57,624 nucleotides of DNA, taken from positions 1 to 57,624 of the forward strand of contig NZ_CABQHJ010000016.1 in NCBI RefSeq assembly GCF_902463975.1, read 5' to 3'. The stretch is from Phascolarctobacterium_A sp902463975 (lineage in GTDB: Bacteria; Bacillota; Negativicutes; Acidaminococcales; Acidaminococcaceae). The position numbers and the translations under genes are program-made. Under the pieces are notes generated by a model, which had not been told where the DNA came from, did no database searches, and saw only the letters and a list, made by a program, of their open reading frames with translations. Every line of letters begins with the position of its first letter. The stretch's first letter is position 1. Below, in pieces: positions 34,901 through 43,700 of the stretch.

Positions 34901-37056
34901 CAAGCAGTGCAGCAATGCAGACCGGCAACATTGCCTTCAGTACTGAAAGTGGCAAAGGCAGCTTGGAGAACGGTTCTATGAAGCCTGGCTTCAGCTATCC
35001 GGAAACCCAGAAGCCTGAAGCTACTGAAAAGAACCAGGGTATTACCGGCGATGCCAAGACTGACTATCAATACAAGAAGGACGGCATTCTGAAGGAAGAC
35101 GGCTCTTATGTATTCACTCAGGATCCGACTAAGATTGAGGTTGAAAGCGGCGCTGCAGTAGATGCAACCGAGAACAACATTAACATCGACAGCACCAAGG
35201 CTAAGCTGGAGCTGAAGGGTGAAACTGGCATTAAGGCCAATGGTGCGGATGTTAATGTTAAGGGTAACACCGAAATCAGCGGCAATGTAGGTATCGACGC
35301 AGTAAACGGCAACGTAACCTTGAATGGCAGCACTGTTATCAACGGTACTGATGCTGCAATCAATGCAGGCGAAGGCGGCAATGTAGATATCAACACCAAC
35401 AACAGCGCTCTGAACATTAAGGGTGATATCAATGCCAACGGCGGTAACATTACTATAGACAGCGGTAATGCAACCGGCATTATCAACGGTGATGTAACTG
35501 CAAACAATGGCGGTAACGTTGAAATCACCTTGAATGATGCAAAATCCGAGCTGACTGGTAGCTATAATGTTGACGATGACAGCAGCGTTGTAATGAATAT
35601 TGCTAATGGTGCAACCTGGAACCTGACTGACGACGAGGACGATGCTGAAGGTATGTCCTTGTTGAGAATGGCCAAAGCACCTGCAGTAGCTGCTGATAAA
35701 GGCCTGACCATTAATGGTGGCGAGAGCAAAGCAAAGACCGGCTACCTGAACATGGCCAAGAGAACTAAGAATCTCAAGATTGCAAGCTACAGCGGTTGGG
35801 AAACCATCATCTATGGTCACGAAAATGCAGGCGACAAGGACGAAGACTACAAGTCTGGTGATACTATAATCAACAAGGCTGCTAAGGATTCCGGCGTAAT
35901 CCTGTCCACAGACAACAGTGGCATCAACATGGACGATAAAGCTGCAGTTGAAGCAACCCTGAAGGCATTGGCTCATAAGCTTACCTACACTGACCATAAA
36001 GCAAATGGCAGCAACCTGACCGGTATGGTACAGATTGCCGATGGCCTGACTGCTTCTAGTGCAAGCAAGTACCTCGGTAACATGAGCTGGGATGAAAACG
36101 GTAAGGGCCAGTATGTTGATAATAGTGTTAACTGGGCTGAGATTTACAATGGCAACTATGAAACCTTTGTAATGAAAGGCGTAAGAAGCGCTGCAACGAC
36201 CTCCATGCATAGCTGGCGCGACAACATGCAGGATACCTACACTGGTGCAGACCTGGCAGATGAAGACGGTATCTTTGCTAAGGCACTGGGTGGCAAGACA
36301 AGCTCTGATGTTAAGGGCGTTAGAGATGATAACACCTACCGTGGTGTACAGGTTGGCTTGGACAAAGCTCTGGCAAACGGCTGGCATGCAGGCGTAGCCT
36401 TTGATTATCGCAATGGCGATTCCAACTACCTGTTGGGCGGCAAGGGCGACAACCAGCTCTATAGCTTTGGTGTATACGGCGTGAAGAACTTCGCAGACCA
36501 GTCCTACCTGCGCGTAGCAGCAAAAGCCGGTCGCGTTGAAAACGAATACGACGTTTACAACGAAATCCGCAGCCTGAAGCTGCATGGCGATTACAAAGCT
36601 AACGCATATGGCCTGACCATGGAATATGGCAAGACCTTCGGTAGCGAGGCAAGCTACTTCACTCCGAAAGCACAGCTGACCTGGTCTCAGGTAGGCAGCA
36701 AGGATTACACTGCGCATACTCCGAACGACAGCATGAGAATTGACCAGGACGCTTACAGTAGCCTGGTAGCACGCTTCGGTGTAGAAGCAGGTGCTAAGAG
36801 CGAAAAAGGCCGCGTGTATGTTGGCCTGTATGGCGCACATGAATTCAATGGCGACATCACTGCAAGCTACTTTGCTAAGGACGGCGGCTATAAGCACACC
36901 AGCTTCGACGGCAGCGATACCTGGATGGAAATGAGCGTTGGCAGCAGCTATGACCTGAGCGACAATTGCCATATCTATGCAGACTTTGCTAAGGATTTCG
37001 GTGGCGACTTCGAGCGTAAGTGGAAGGCAAATGTAGGCCTGCGTTTCGAGTTCTAA
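25930..37056 (+). CDS. giant type V autotransporter (3708 residues)
   Basis: This is a surface protein secreted through its own C-terminal barrel. A signal peptide ends near residue 33 (VFA before AD). The passenger runs to about 3400 and is Gly/Asn/Asp/Thr-rich with many NGN/VNGDV strands typical of a beta-helix. It contains seven modules of about 380-520 residues, each with a Y-SGNT-type strand, a short helix (VLN-LA-KL) and a GLTASS or GLTSSS motif. The motifs start near residues 551, 1032, 1549, 2052, 2479, 2988 and 3372. The autotransporter beta-domain is at about 3409-3708 and ends in RFEF, the aromatic signal for BAM. Binding partners are unknown; adhesion is likely from the family. 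A ribosome binding site (AAAGGAG) precedes the ATG. The N-terminal block resembles the next gene and the last 2.5 kb resembles the third one. Confidence 0.93.
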   Translation: MKTKLKSKKWKSLVSGILLAASASSFLIAPVFAADYTDPLTGYVDDDLDIIGDDGNTVKLDKATNTIIYDFQGQDHTFTVKNDDGITASQGDKYSYIFSNVGADGSKGTLHIYQSNNQYNPYAGVNGFIASGCKSGGKITVNSNLDITATSDYASTGVTVANGADLVINGNVKMRKDDPSNPWGIITKNVHGNVGPGGAVTMDNGYDANYTGARWQPSAFNVGYTRGNITVNGDVDVAVRGTAVNVGAYDAVEGVHPYDLATVSLVGDSTRIITPYREKNSVEGFGEFIEPYYSLACYGGTINVNVKNMEAQKGKVEIVGNIMAMKRSEYTRKSDVYQDGRINLALTTSDSSWKGIIDNTNLNYDVADSNVAFGWRYDPDMMPVYADHSGEVNLWLQNGAQWIYENASRKDGLDYSHMPQYSQSSYGNYDGMSHLSSLVGGKDSASAGIIRVNDSDPIQIAEAEGVTKVWYEHADATPGTIIGGDVKVLNAKTGTEMMLYTGNNGITKGFAEGDAAADKNNVSEVLNSLAHKLWYMAGDSNLKGSVSIAEGLTASSATMKTGNITFAEGGQGFYDYTPEKDDKPYETGPIVKSENIDETRVSDVNGIVSINVTNPQTGVSGDAPSAMYAVGDVVTPLVVDLQGHTLKLNTSGDEKKYLSTVYVDDNKSMEIKDSKGNGVLKVSAGLGADGNADTKANYVYGIRVGENGSFTANTDVEIDGVKSSATQRAYGVYVSTKGNVVFEKDLTIKNVLTGNKVGPNTAGIYADSSSSADAPINITVKGNLNIENVLGSAIRALNSSTVSTAGATIKAADMSNGTDYSQYYALQANKGTINLNTGEGITAGILDVTGDMKVTDNKVSVINVNMTKGSQWTGAVSNIPGSTYNAPAGQFNLTMAEGSVWNHETGRSVDTLKTTFAGSNVSKLDGSGVIYQNSDKGITVYDYSGDTTVVYGHDANNPQNINGGNFTVKTAAAGSKITLVTDSQGITGGFEDSDTAAEKNNVKEVLNKLANKLFYTGYKDANLSGVVKIADGLTASSVSATVKASGDITFSDGSNGTKKAGQGFYDYTPEQEKPNYKTGSITKSEDISLSRELDESGIAHVTVTESNAGNNKFASAIYAGESTEPSKPMTVKMSGKGLALNVAQTSGQAAAIYTGANTYIKVINPSADQKLTITANNTDTRGSHGIYADGNAHLNISGPVEITDITTKGDSATGINIQGKQSEINIDGPLTISNVKGIRERGKGMNASGILVTGDTSSVNVTGPVDISGVRGSGIRLAGKDTKVSVGGGTITAAEDSDKSHNFYAVRVDKGTLDINMKDGAAGDTTTKITGDMYATGQYGKKVVEYTGGELIDWNDAGILNVALNDKDSFWKGVAAYDQYNDDYGSGGNTTHDIGQFNLYLQNGATWTNEQQSHVTTTTIAYKNPVWTGSTLATLHGGKDADNAGLIYQKDKNPISVVNYSGHTTVFYEHDASDPTKIIGGSFNITNAAEGSAITFITDNKGITSGFADGDSADAKDKVANVLNNLAGKLFYKNYTDGHLAGVVKIADGLTASSAALKTGDISFSTEDTGTLTPGQGYYAYKTSKPGSQITKEFTTAITGDAAADTVYIEKGVLKDDGTYVFTADSTTITPEKHLIAGGAYVPQIGAAISGSDENHNVTIDMNGNKLTVDTTTDTHTTGIAAIGKGVVNINNAGAMSVSATSTKNGQTGALFVNAGGTINIHNAGADNVLTLRANSTAPANAAVIKSMNGVSGVMSTITVDGLVDVVADKSNASGANEAISAVASKVEVGGGVIKAINGAEYAIRAYGEFASKNRGQVNVNVKKDAEGAIIGAGNNNVQMEGNVYLGGGMDNAGASADVSIGLNTKDSFWKGNVSNANGSSAGIVNLYMGNGATWTGNNLSGNTVNANLDNATWTGYSNGNAMHLKLDNSIWNVNGASKLASFSGNKGSIFVASDAGDISVADYSGNTTVIYSHDADNPTNILGGSFTIGQANNGSNITLITDNQGITKGFNAYDKAEDQNTVNEVLNKLAQKLFYTANDGKLAGTVKIASGLTASSAALKTGDISFSTDATGTKTPGQGFYDYVVADDSVIKDPITGNLDKKYVNLGIETQKGIYNFTKDTVINVTKGDYSFNLSAIESKGGPITINADGMNLDVAYHVLKGSNVARAVATGNSYGKSKDITIKADSLKLSTDTTGFRAQGVYATGGKITIDADTTITTSAQTESNGIYSGSGGTVTMNGNLDIQKDSKAANYIALNSDDNGVINVNIKDGKAGDGIVKIDGDVFTKSAESYDEWEDETTSTTSTVNLALQGKDSSWNGRSLYEVTSGDNSTSYGTFNLWLADGATWTNEKNGKEVPSGFTGSYVTKFTGGSDAAHAGNIFQNDEYDLTIDNYSGNTNIFYAHTGNGEAADNYAAGDTIIRSAAEGSVVSLITNNSGVNMNSADSIVNVLNSLAGKLTYSNFTKDENNLTGYVKIADGLTSSSAAMYTGDMAFSKEDGKGSLKDEDSIRPFLPAPDHQITNEFTTTLDGVREKDQEYHKAGVIKGEGLYQFTENSSITTTNAHGSNMNQATTIDAKGKTLTFNTNITDRSTIHAIGANSTDGVTITADKLVLNANSTNGRVEGINVGGQGQQNKDNPMKLTINGDTEMNVKGIGYTLGLYAAGNAEVTFNGNVTAMGNEDSEWGLTSRDGAWGYYGCSLVYSGSNYSLQMGPKVTINGDVNAKIDGNCLFANGGHAKLTINGGGNIEINKDNEHNYYAMIAESGTTSMNVNLDENYDAISARDNKLVLKGNVGASTGAINAREPELYTKVNLGLATADSEWTGIAYNGFKDEGNSAYGSDKKFYGAINVFLQNGAIWNNEQWGEAVDQFEGSHIAKFVGGSDAAHAGNIFQNDEYDLTIDNYSGNTNIYYAHTGNGEAADDYAAGDTIIRSAAEGSVVSLITDNSGIAMDNEYSVANVLNSLAGKLTYSNFTKGEKNLAGYVKIADGLTASSAAMQTGNIAFSTESGKGSLENGSMKPGFSYPETQKPEATEKNQGITGDAKTDYQYKKDGILKEDGSYVFTQDPTKIEVESGAAVDATENNINIDSTKAKLELKGETGIKANGADVNVKGNTEISGNVGIDAVNGNVTLNGSTVINGTDAAINAGEGGNVDINTNNSALNIKGDINANGGNITIDSGNATGIINGDVTANNGGNVEITLNDAKSELTGSYNVDDDSSVVMNIANGATWNLTDDEDDAEGMSLLRMAKAPAVAADKGLTINGGESKAKTGYLNMAKRTKNLKIASYSGWETIIYGHENAGDKDEDYKSGDTIINKAAKDSGVILSTDNSGINMDDKAAVEATLKALAHKLTYTDHKANGSNLTGMVQIADGLTASSASKYLGNMSWDENGKGQYVDNSVNWAEIYNGNYETFVMKGVRSAATTSMHSWRDNMQDTYTGADLADEDGIFAKALGGKTSSDVKGVRDDNTYRGVQVGLDKALANGWHAGVAFDYRNGDSNYLLGGKGDNQLYSFGVYGVKNFADQSYLRVAAKAGRVENEYDVYNEIRSLKLHGDYKANAYGLTMEYGKTFGSEASYFTPKAQLTWSQVGSKDYTAHTPNDSMRIDQDAYSSLVARFGVEAGAKSEKGRVYVGLYGAHEFNGDITASYFAKDGGYKHTSFDGSDTWMEMSVGSSYDLSDNCHIYADFAKDFGGDFERKWKANVGLRFEF
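34561..37056 (+). repeat. 3'-end block shared with the third autotransporter
   Basis: This block and 50691-53186 both span 2496 bases and encode closely similar proteins, with long identical runs in the passenger end and beta-barrel. It covers the sixth and seventh passenger modules and the barrel. The pattern suggests duplication followed by gene conversion. Confidence 0.75.
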
Positions 37057-37114
37057 GAGCTTTCAACAAGTTATTCCCTGATATATAAGGCTGCGCTGCA
37101 GCTGAATATACATC

Positions 37115-37171
37115 ATCAAAAAAGCGAAGCGGCTATCCGTTATTAGACGGAAAGCTGCTTTGCTTTTTGAT
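37115..37171 (+). terminator. rho-independent terminator after the first autotransporter
   Basis: A long imperfect stem (37115-37134 with 37153-37171) has an inner ATCCGT/ACGG hairpin. The A-run and T-run are built into the outer stem. Confidence 0.8.
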
Positions 37172-37283
37172 AACTGAATCCGATAAAAAATAATAAAATA
37201 ATATCCTGAATTGCTACTGCGAATAGTTATCTCCCTTGTCAGATTACCAAAATCAACAAAGTCACAATATATTCAAATTTCAC

Positions 37284-37312
37284 TTGACGTCAAAGGCTAT
37301 ATATGGTAAACT
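37284..37312 (+). promoter_or_regulatory. candidate promoter for the riboswitch transcript
   Basis: TTGACG (37284-37289) and TAAACT (37307-37312) are spaced by 17 bases, about 120 bases before the riboswitch core. A TATAAT at 37412-37417 without a good -35 is an alternative. Confidence 0.5.
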
Positions 37313-37432
37313 CTACATGATAAGAAATACCAATAACAGAAAAGTGCAAGTGATACACCCCTTATGAAAAACACGCATAACAAAAGAAAGCAATTACTAC
37401 AGGTTGTGCGTTATAATATTAGTATAAGCAAT

Positions 37433-37604
37433 TAGGTGAAGATATTTTGCCGAATATCTTCTTCACAGGGAAGTCCGATGTGATTTCGACGCTGTTCCGC
37501 AACTGTGAAAGTGAGCTACTTTATCATTAAGCTTCTGCTTAAACCTCTTACCAAGGGATGAAGTGGCAATGATCTTAAGCCAGGGTACTGACTGATTGTG
37601 TACA
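37433..37604 (+). promoter_or_regulatory. cobalamin riboswitch
   Basis: The core elements of the cobalamin aptamer occur in order. CAGGGAAGTCCGATGTG near 37467-37483 matches the AGGGAA/TCCGGTG block. GACGCTGTTCCGCAACTGTG near 37489-37508 matches the GCTGCCCGCAACTGT block. CCAAGGGATGAAGTGGCAATGATCTTAAG near 37552-37580 matches the GGGAAGGC…GATGA region. AGCCAGGGTACTGACTG near 37578-37594 is the B12 box. A GAAGATATT/AATATCTTC hairpin lies at the 5' side. It controls the autotransporter-receptor fusion gene downstream. Family members bind adenosyl- or aquocobalamin and turn the gene off. Confidence 0.93.
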
Positions 37605-37704
37605 TTAAGTGTCTACGAGATTAGACATACTTAAGGAGAAGGAAGTTCTAAGCATTTAGTTTATGCAACTATCCTTTTGTTTTAGTGTGGTCTAATCTTT
37701 TTTT
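37605..37704 (+). terminator. riboswitch expression platform: antiterminator and intrinsic terminator
   Basis: AGATTAGAC (37618-37626) can pair with GTCTAATCT (37690-37698), which is followed by a run of T to 37704, forming an intrinsic terminator. The first arm can instead pair within TTAAGTGTCTA (37605-37615) and TAGACATACTTAA (37622-37634), an antiterminator. The two structures exclude each other. The region fits transcriptional attenuation with cobalamin-bound aptamer favouring termination. Confidence 0.75.
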
Positions 37705-37767
37705 GTTTTTTGCCATTAAAAGAATTTTAAAATTTTTTTTAGCAACGATGTTGTAAGGAGTGAGAGT

Positions 37768-40700
37768 ATGAGGAAAAATCAATCAAAAAAATGGCAGTTA
37801 CTTACTGCCGGCATTATGATGTCAGTTTGTACATCATGCTTTACTGCACTGCCTGTTTGGGCTGCAGAATACAATGAACCGCTTACCGGCGATTTTTACG
37901 ATGATAGTGACATCCTGGAAAATGATGGCAACACAGTAAAGCTGGATAAAGCTGCTAACACTATTACCTATGATTTCAAAGGTAAGGACCATACCTTTAC
38001 TGTAAAGAACGATGATGCTGTTTCTAACTCCAATAAATATAGCTATGTCTATAATAACGTGGGCGGGACACTGCACATTTACCAATCCAATAACCTGTGG
38101 AATCCCTGGGCCGGTGTCAACGGCATTGCAGCTGGCGGCAACACTATTATTAACAGTAACCTGGATATCACTGCAACATCTGATTATGCCTCTGTGGGTG
38201 TGACAGTTGGCAATGGTGCTAACCTTGTTATTAACGGTAACGTAAAAATGCGCAAGGATGATCCTTCTAATCCATGGGGCATTATCACTAAAAACGTTCA
38301 TGGCAACATCGGTCCTGGTGGTGCAACCTCTATGGATCCTACAGATGTTAACTATACTGGCGCACGCTGGCAACCGAGTGCCTTCAGCGTTGGCTATACT
38401 ATGGGCGACATTACCGTTTATGGCAATGTAGACGTTGCTGTACGCGGTACTGCTGTCAATGTAGGTGCTTACAATTCGATGAAGGACGTACATCCTTACA
38501 ATCTCGCATCTATTAACCTGGTGGGCAATTCTATTAAAATTGAAACCCCTTCTGATGAAAGAAAAGAGGATGGCAGCTTTAAGGAAGCATATTATTCTCT
38601 GGCTGCGTATGGCGGTACAATCAATATCAACGTTGTTGATACCAATAAAAACCAGGATAAAAGCTCTATCGATAACGAAAATCTGGAGGCAGTTGAGGGC
38701 AATACCACCAACCTTATCGGTAACGTAATTTCCCTGAAGCGCTCCGAGCGTACCGATAAGCCTGACGTATATCAGGATGGCCGTGTTAACATCGGTCTGG
38801 TAACCAAGGAATCATCCTGGAAGGGTGTTATTGATAACGCAGGTAAAACCCAGGCAGGTGAGGTTAATGTTTGGCTGAGCAATGGCGCACAATGGATTCA
38901 TGAGGCTACCTCCAGGGTAGATGGCCTGGATTATAGCCATATGCCTGCTTACAGTAAGCCGAGCTATGATAACTTTGATGGCGTATCCTATGTTAATAAG
39001 CTGGTTGGCGGCAAAAAAGCTGCTAACAGCGGTTATATTTATCAAAACAGCGATGTTAAACTGAATATTGCTGATTACAGTGGTTCTAATACTATCGTTT
39101 ACAAGCATAATAATAAAGGTACTGTAAAGGATGACTTCATCGGCGGCGATGTGACTATTAAACACGCTGCTGGCGGCTCCAATATTACATTGGCAACCGG
39201 TAACAATGGTATCAACCTCAGCGATGGTGATGAGGTTGCTGCAGTGCTCAATTCCTTGGCAAGCAAGCTGACCTATGAAGCCTATGCGAAAGACAACGGC
39301 GGTGAAAGAAATCTTAATGGTAACGTTATCATTGCTTCCGGTCTTACTGCTTCCAGCATCACTGCTGATGTCAAAGGCTTCATCAAATTTGACGAAGAAA
39401 CCGGTGTTGGCGGTTACGTTAAGCCGCAGGAGGGTGAGCAGAATTCCACTGAAATTACCAGTGGACTGACAGGTACTACTTCTGATAGCGAGTATACTGC
39501 TGCTAATATCCGTCAAAATGATGGTTCCTATAACTTTACCAAGTCTACCACTATTGACGTGGAGGATGGCACTGCTATTGATGCCGCTGCAAATATTAAA
39601 ATTAATGCTGAAGATGCAGCTTTGACCTTAAATGCTAAGCATGGTATTGTTACTAACGGTAAAAATGTAGATATTGCTGCCCGTACCTTATACATCTCTG
39701 CAAAGGAGGATGCTATTGTTGCTGATGGCGGCAAGGTAATAAGCCTGGGCATGACCAATATCAACAATGAGGATAAACCCAATAATCCGGCAGCGAAGAA
39801 TGCAATTAAAGCAACCAACGGCGCTGAGGTTACCCTGGGCAATGGTGTGATTAAGGGCAGTGTTATCAGTGATGGCTCCGTAGTCAGCATCAATAAGGAT
39901 AACCTGGATAGCGACGGCAACTATAAGACCGGCTCCCTGGAAGGCAATCTTGCTGTTGCTAATGGAGGCACAATTGACCTGACAGTTGCCGGCTATGCAC
40001 AAAAATTCAACGGTAGCATTGTAAAAGCCGGTGATGTGGCAACTGCAGCTGTTGGGGACGACGGTAAAGTTAATTTGACCGTTGCTGATGGTGCTGTATG
40101 GACCGGCGCTCATAAGAACGCTGATGCTGAGCTTAACCTGACTCTTTCCGGCGGTACCTGGAATAATACCGGTACAGATGCAACCTTGGTTAATACCTTA
40201 AAAGGCGGCAAGGGTGTTGTTAAGACTATTAAATATATCAACCCGAACGGCGGCAATAACGAGGAAGTAGAAATCCCTGTTAACGGCTTTATCAGCATGG
40301 CACCTGATGCCGGTGCAGTTACCGTAGGCAGCTTCGGCGGTACTCATATCGTAAGCTATGACCATGATAATGCAGGCACTGATGTAAGTGATTACAAGGG
40401 CGGCAATTTCACTGTTGAAAAAGCAGATGAAGGTTCTATGCTGATTGCGGCAACAAATAGCAAAAACATCAAGACTAATGACCAGGATGCTGTTGAAGCA
40501 GCCTTCAAGGCATTGGCACAAAAAATTTACTATAGCAATGCAGGTGTTGATGAAAACCTGACCGGTAAGACTATGATTAGCTCCGGCCTGACCGCTTCCA
40601 GCGTTTCCCGTTGGCTTGGCGATATGAAATTTGACAGCAACAATGGCGGTGTAGGCAGCTTTGTCGGCGGCAGCGGTGTTAATATTACCGGCGATTACGA

Positions 40701-43700
40701 AACCGCTCTGATGAAGGGTGCAAGAGCGGCAACCACCAGCGCTATGCTTTCCTGGCGTGATAATGCAGCAAACGTAATTTATCGTGGCGATATGCTGCGT
40801 GCACATATGGAAAGCGATGGCATCTGGGCTAAGACCTTCGGTGGCAAGGATAGCTACAATGCAAATGCAGTTGATTTGAGCAACAACTATTGGGGTGCAC
40901 AGGTTGGCTATGACCGAATGTATGACAATGGCTGGATTCTGGGCGCTGCTATTGATTACCAGAAGAGTAGCTCCAGCTACAATTACACTGATGATGATTT
41001 CGGTGTTATTGGCGGCAACAGTGGCGATAACAAGCTGTACAGCGTTGGCCTGTATGCTTCTAAGGACTTGGGCAAGGGCGCTCATATGGATTTCGCAGCT
41101 AAGGCAGGCAGTGTACGCAGCGAGTTCAGCGTACACAACGGCATTGGCACTGAGCTGAGCGGTATTTACAGAAACCGTGGCTACAGTGCAACCGCAAGTC
41201 TGGCAAAACGTCTGGGAACCGATAAGAGCTATCTGGAGCCGCAGGTACAATTGACCTGGGCACAGCTGGGAGGCAGAAACTTTGCTGCTGCTACCGATGG
41301 CGGCGAAGTGCTGAACGTTAACCAGGAAGGCTACAACAGCCTTGTTGGTCGTCTGGGATTAGAGCTGGGCAAAACCGGTCGTATGGGTTCTGTATATGCT
41401 CGCTTTGGTCTGGCACATGAATTCTCCGGTGATATTACCGGCAACTATAGCGCAGAGGACGGCGGCAGCAAGACCACCTCTGTAGAGACCAAGGGCACCT
41501 GGGCAGAAATGAGCCTGGGCACTACCTTGAACATTAAGCCTAATGCAAGCGCATATTTCGATGTATCACGCACTTATGGCGCAGATTACGAGCATGACTG
41601 GAAGTTCAGCGGCGGCCTGCGCTTTGCACTGGACCGTTTGCCGAAGCAAGCTCAGGAAATCAGCGGCAAGGCTGAAGCTGAGCAGTTCCTTGCGGGCGAG
41701 GGCGCAACAGTTCAGGAAAATGCTGCTGCTAACGTGAAGACTGAAGCAATGCCAAGTATTGCTGAAGAAGAGCATACTCTCAATGCTCAGCCTGCAGCAG
41801 AGAACGCGCACGAGACTGTAGCTGCGCAAGAAACTGCTGTAGAAGAAGCTCCTGCAGCAGAAACAACTACTGTGGTAGAGCATTCTGAGCCTACTTATGT
41901 GGAAACTGTAACCACCTATGCTGCACCTGAGCCGACAGCAGCTGATTTCGATGAAATGAGCTTCGAGCTGGCACCGATTGTTGTTACTGCTTCCCGTGCA
42001 GAAGAATCCATCCTGAAGGCCAAAGCAGACATGAGCGTTGTTGGCCGTGAGGAAATCGAAAAGATGCATATGGAAAACGTAGAGGAAGCTCTGCGTACTG
42101 TTCCTGGTGCACAATTCCTGAATTATGGCGCTAATGGCCTGAATGCTAATCTGAGCGGCATCCGCCTGAATGGCAGTAAAGACGTAGTTATCCTTGTCGA
42201 TGGTGTAAGAGTTAATGACTTCAAGGGCTCCGGCAGCAGCGGTTATATGTTTGCAGCACTCATGAACAACATGGATAACATTGAGCGCGTGGAAGTGCTG
42301 CGCGGCAGTGCGGCAACCATGTATGGCAGCGGTGCTAAGGGCGGTGTTATTAACATCATCACCCGTAAACCAACCGAAGCCAAGACTGTAATTGATATTT
42401 CCCGCGGCAACTTCGGTAAAGAGGCTTATAACTTCAATACCCAGGCTGCCAAGAACAAGGTCAGCTACAATATTTATCATGACAGATCAATTTCCGGTTC
42501 TACCAAGGATGGTAGCGGCAAGGTATGGCCTGGTCAGAATAATACCAAGAGCTCCGGTGCTAAATTCGAATATAGATTTAACGATGCTAATAAGCTGACC
42601 GTTAACTATGAAACCATCGATTCCCATTATTCCGGTATCGACCTTATTTATGGTGGCCATTATATAGGCTCTTATGATAGCGACAGCGTTACTTTGAAGC
42701 ATGATTGGCAGATTAATGATGCCTGGAGCAATACCCTGCTGTACCGTACAACGAAGGAGAAACATTCCTGGGCTAAACCGGGTGGCGAGGATCCTAGTAT
42801 GATCAAGCCTATTACCGGTAACCAGGAATACAAGCTGTTCAGTGATAACTTCCGATATCAGACTGATCGTTATTCCATGTACGGCGGCATTGAATACAGC
42901 AAGGGCAAGGACAACGATGTCCACCAGGATGCTACCAATACCTCCCTCTTCCTGCAGGGCGATTGGGAAATCCTGCCCCATCTGACATTGTCCGGCGGTA
43001 TCCGTCATGACCGTCCGGAAAGTTTTGACAGCCATAATTCCATCAGCTACAAGCTTGGTTGGGATATTACTGAAAACGATACTCTGTACGCAGGTCGTAG
43101 TGATTTCTACATTATGCCGAGCTTAACTCAACTTTATGGCAATAAATATAACAAATATGGTAATACAGATTTGAAGCCTTCTGAAGGTCGCACTACTACC
43201 ATTGGTTACAACCACAAATTCAATCCGGATAACTATGTAATGTTCAACTGGTTTGAAACTAAATCTGCAGTTGGTATGAAATTGAGTGATACTACCGATG
43301 AGAATGACCCGACCTACGGTCAGTATCAGAACAGCCGCGACGGTGTATCCCGTGGTTGGAATGTTCAGTACAATGCACGCCTGAGCGATACATTGATGTT
43401 CAAATTTGGCTGGGCACACCTGTTCTTTAACGAGGCTGATAACTTTACCATGGGTTATGCACCGAAGGATAAAGCAACCTTTGGCCTGTACTATGATAAG
43501 GACAAATTCGGTGCTGCCTTCGACGGCTTCTACTTCATTCGTGATACCAAGGGCCTGAAGCCGGGCGTTAAGGGTTGGCCTTCCGATAAGTATGGTATTT
43601 ACAACCTGTCTCTTAACTACACTGCTGATAAGCAGACCAAGTTCTACCTCAAGGTGGATAACGTCTTCAACAAGCTGTGGGCTGAGCATACTGACGCTAT

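Noticed and set aside
34747..36972. Minus-strand open frame of 741 residues inside the first autotransporter
   Set aside because: It lies wholly antisense to a well-supported gene with signal peptide and barrel. Its translation is Val/Ala/Cys-rich without a family pattern, as expected from the opposite strand of a repetitive Asn/Gly/Thr-rich gene. The same holds for long antisense frames at 29293-31095, 32923-34668, 49425-50855 and 51780-53270.
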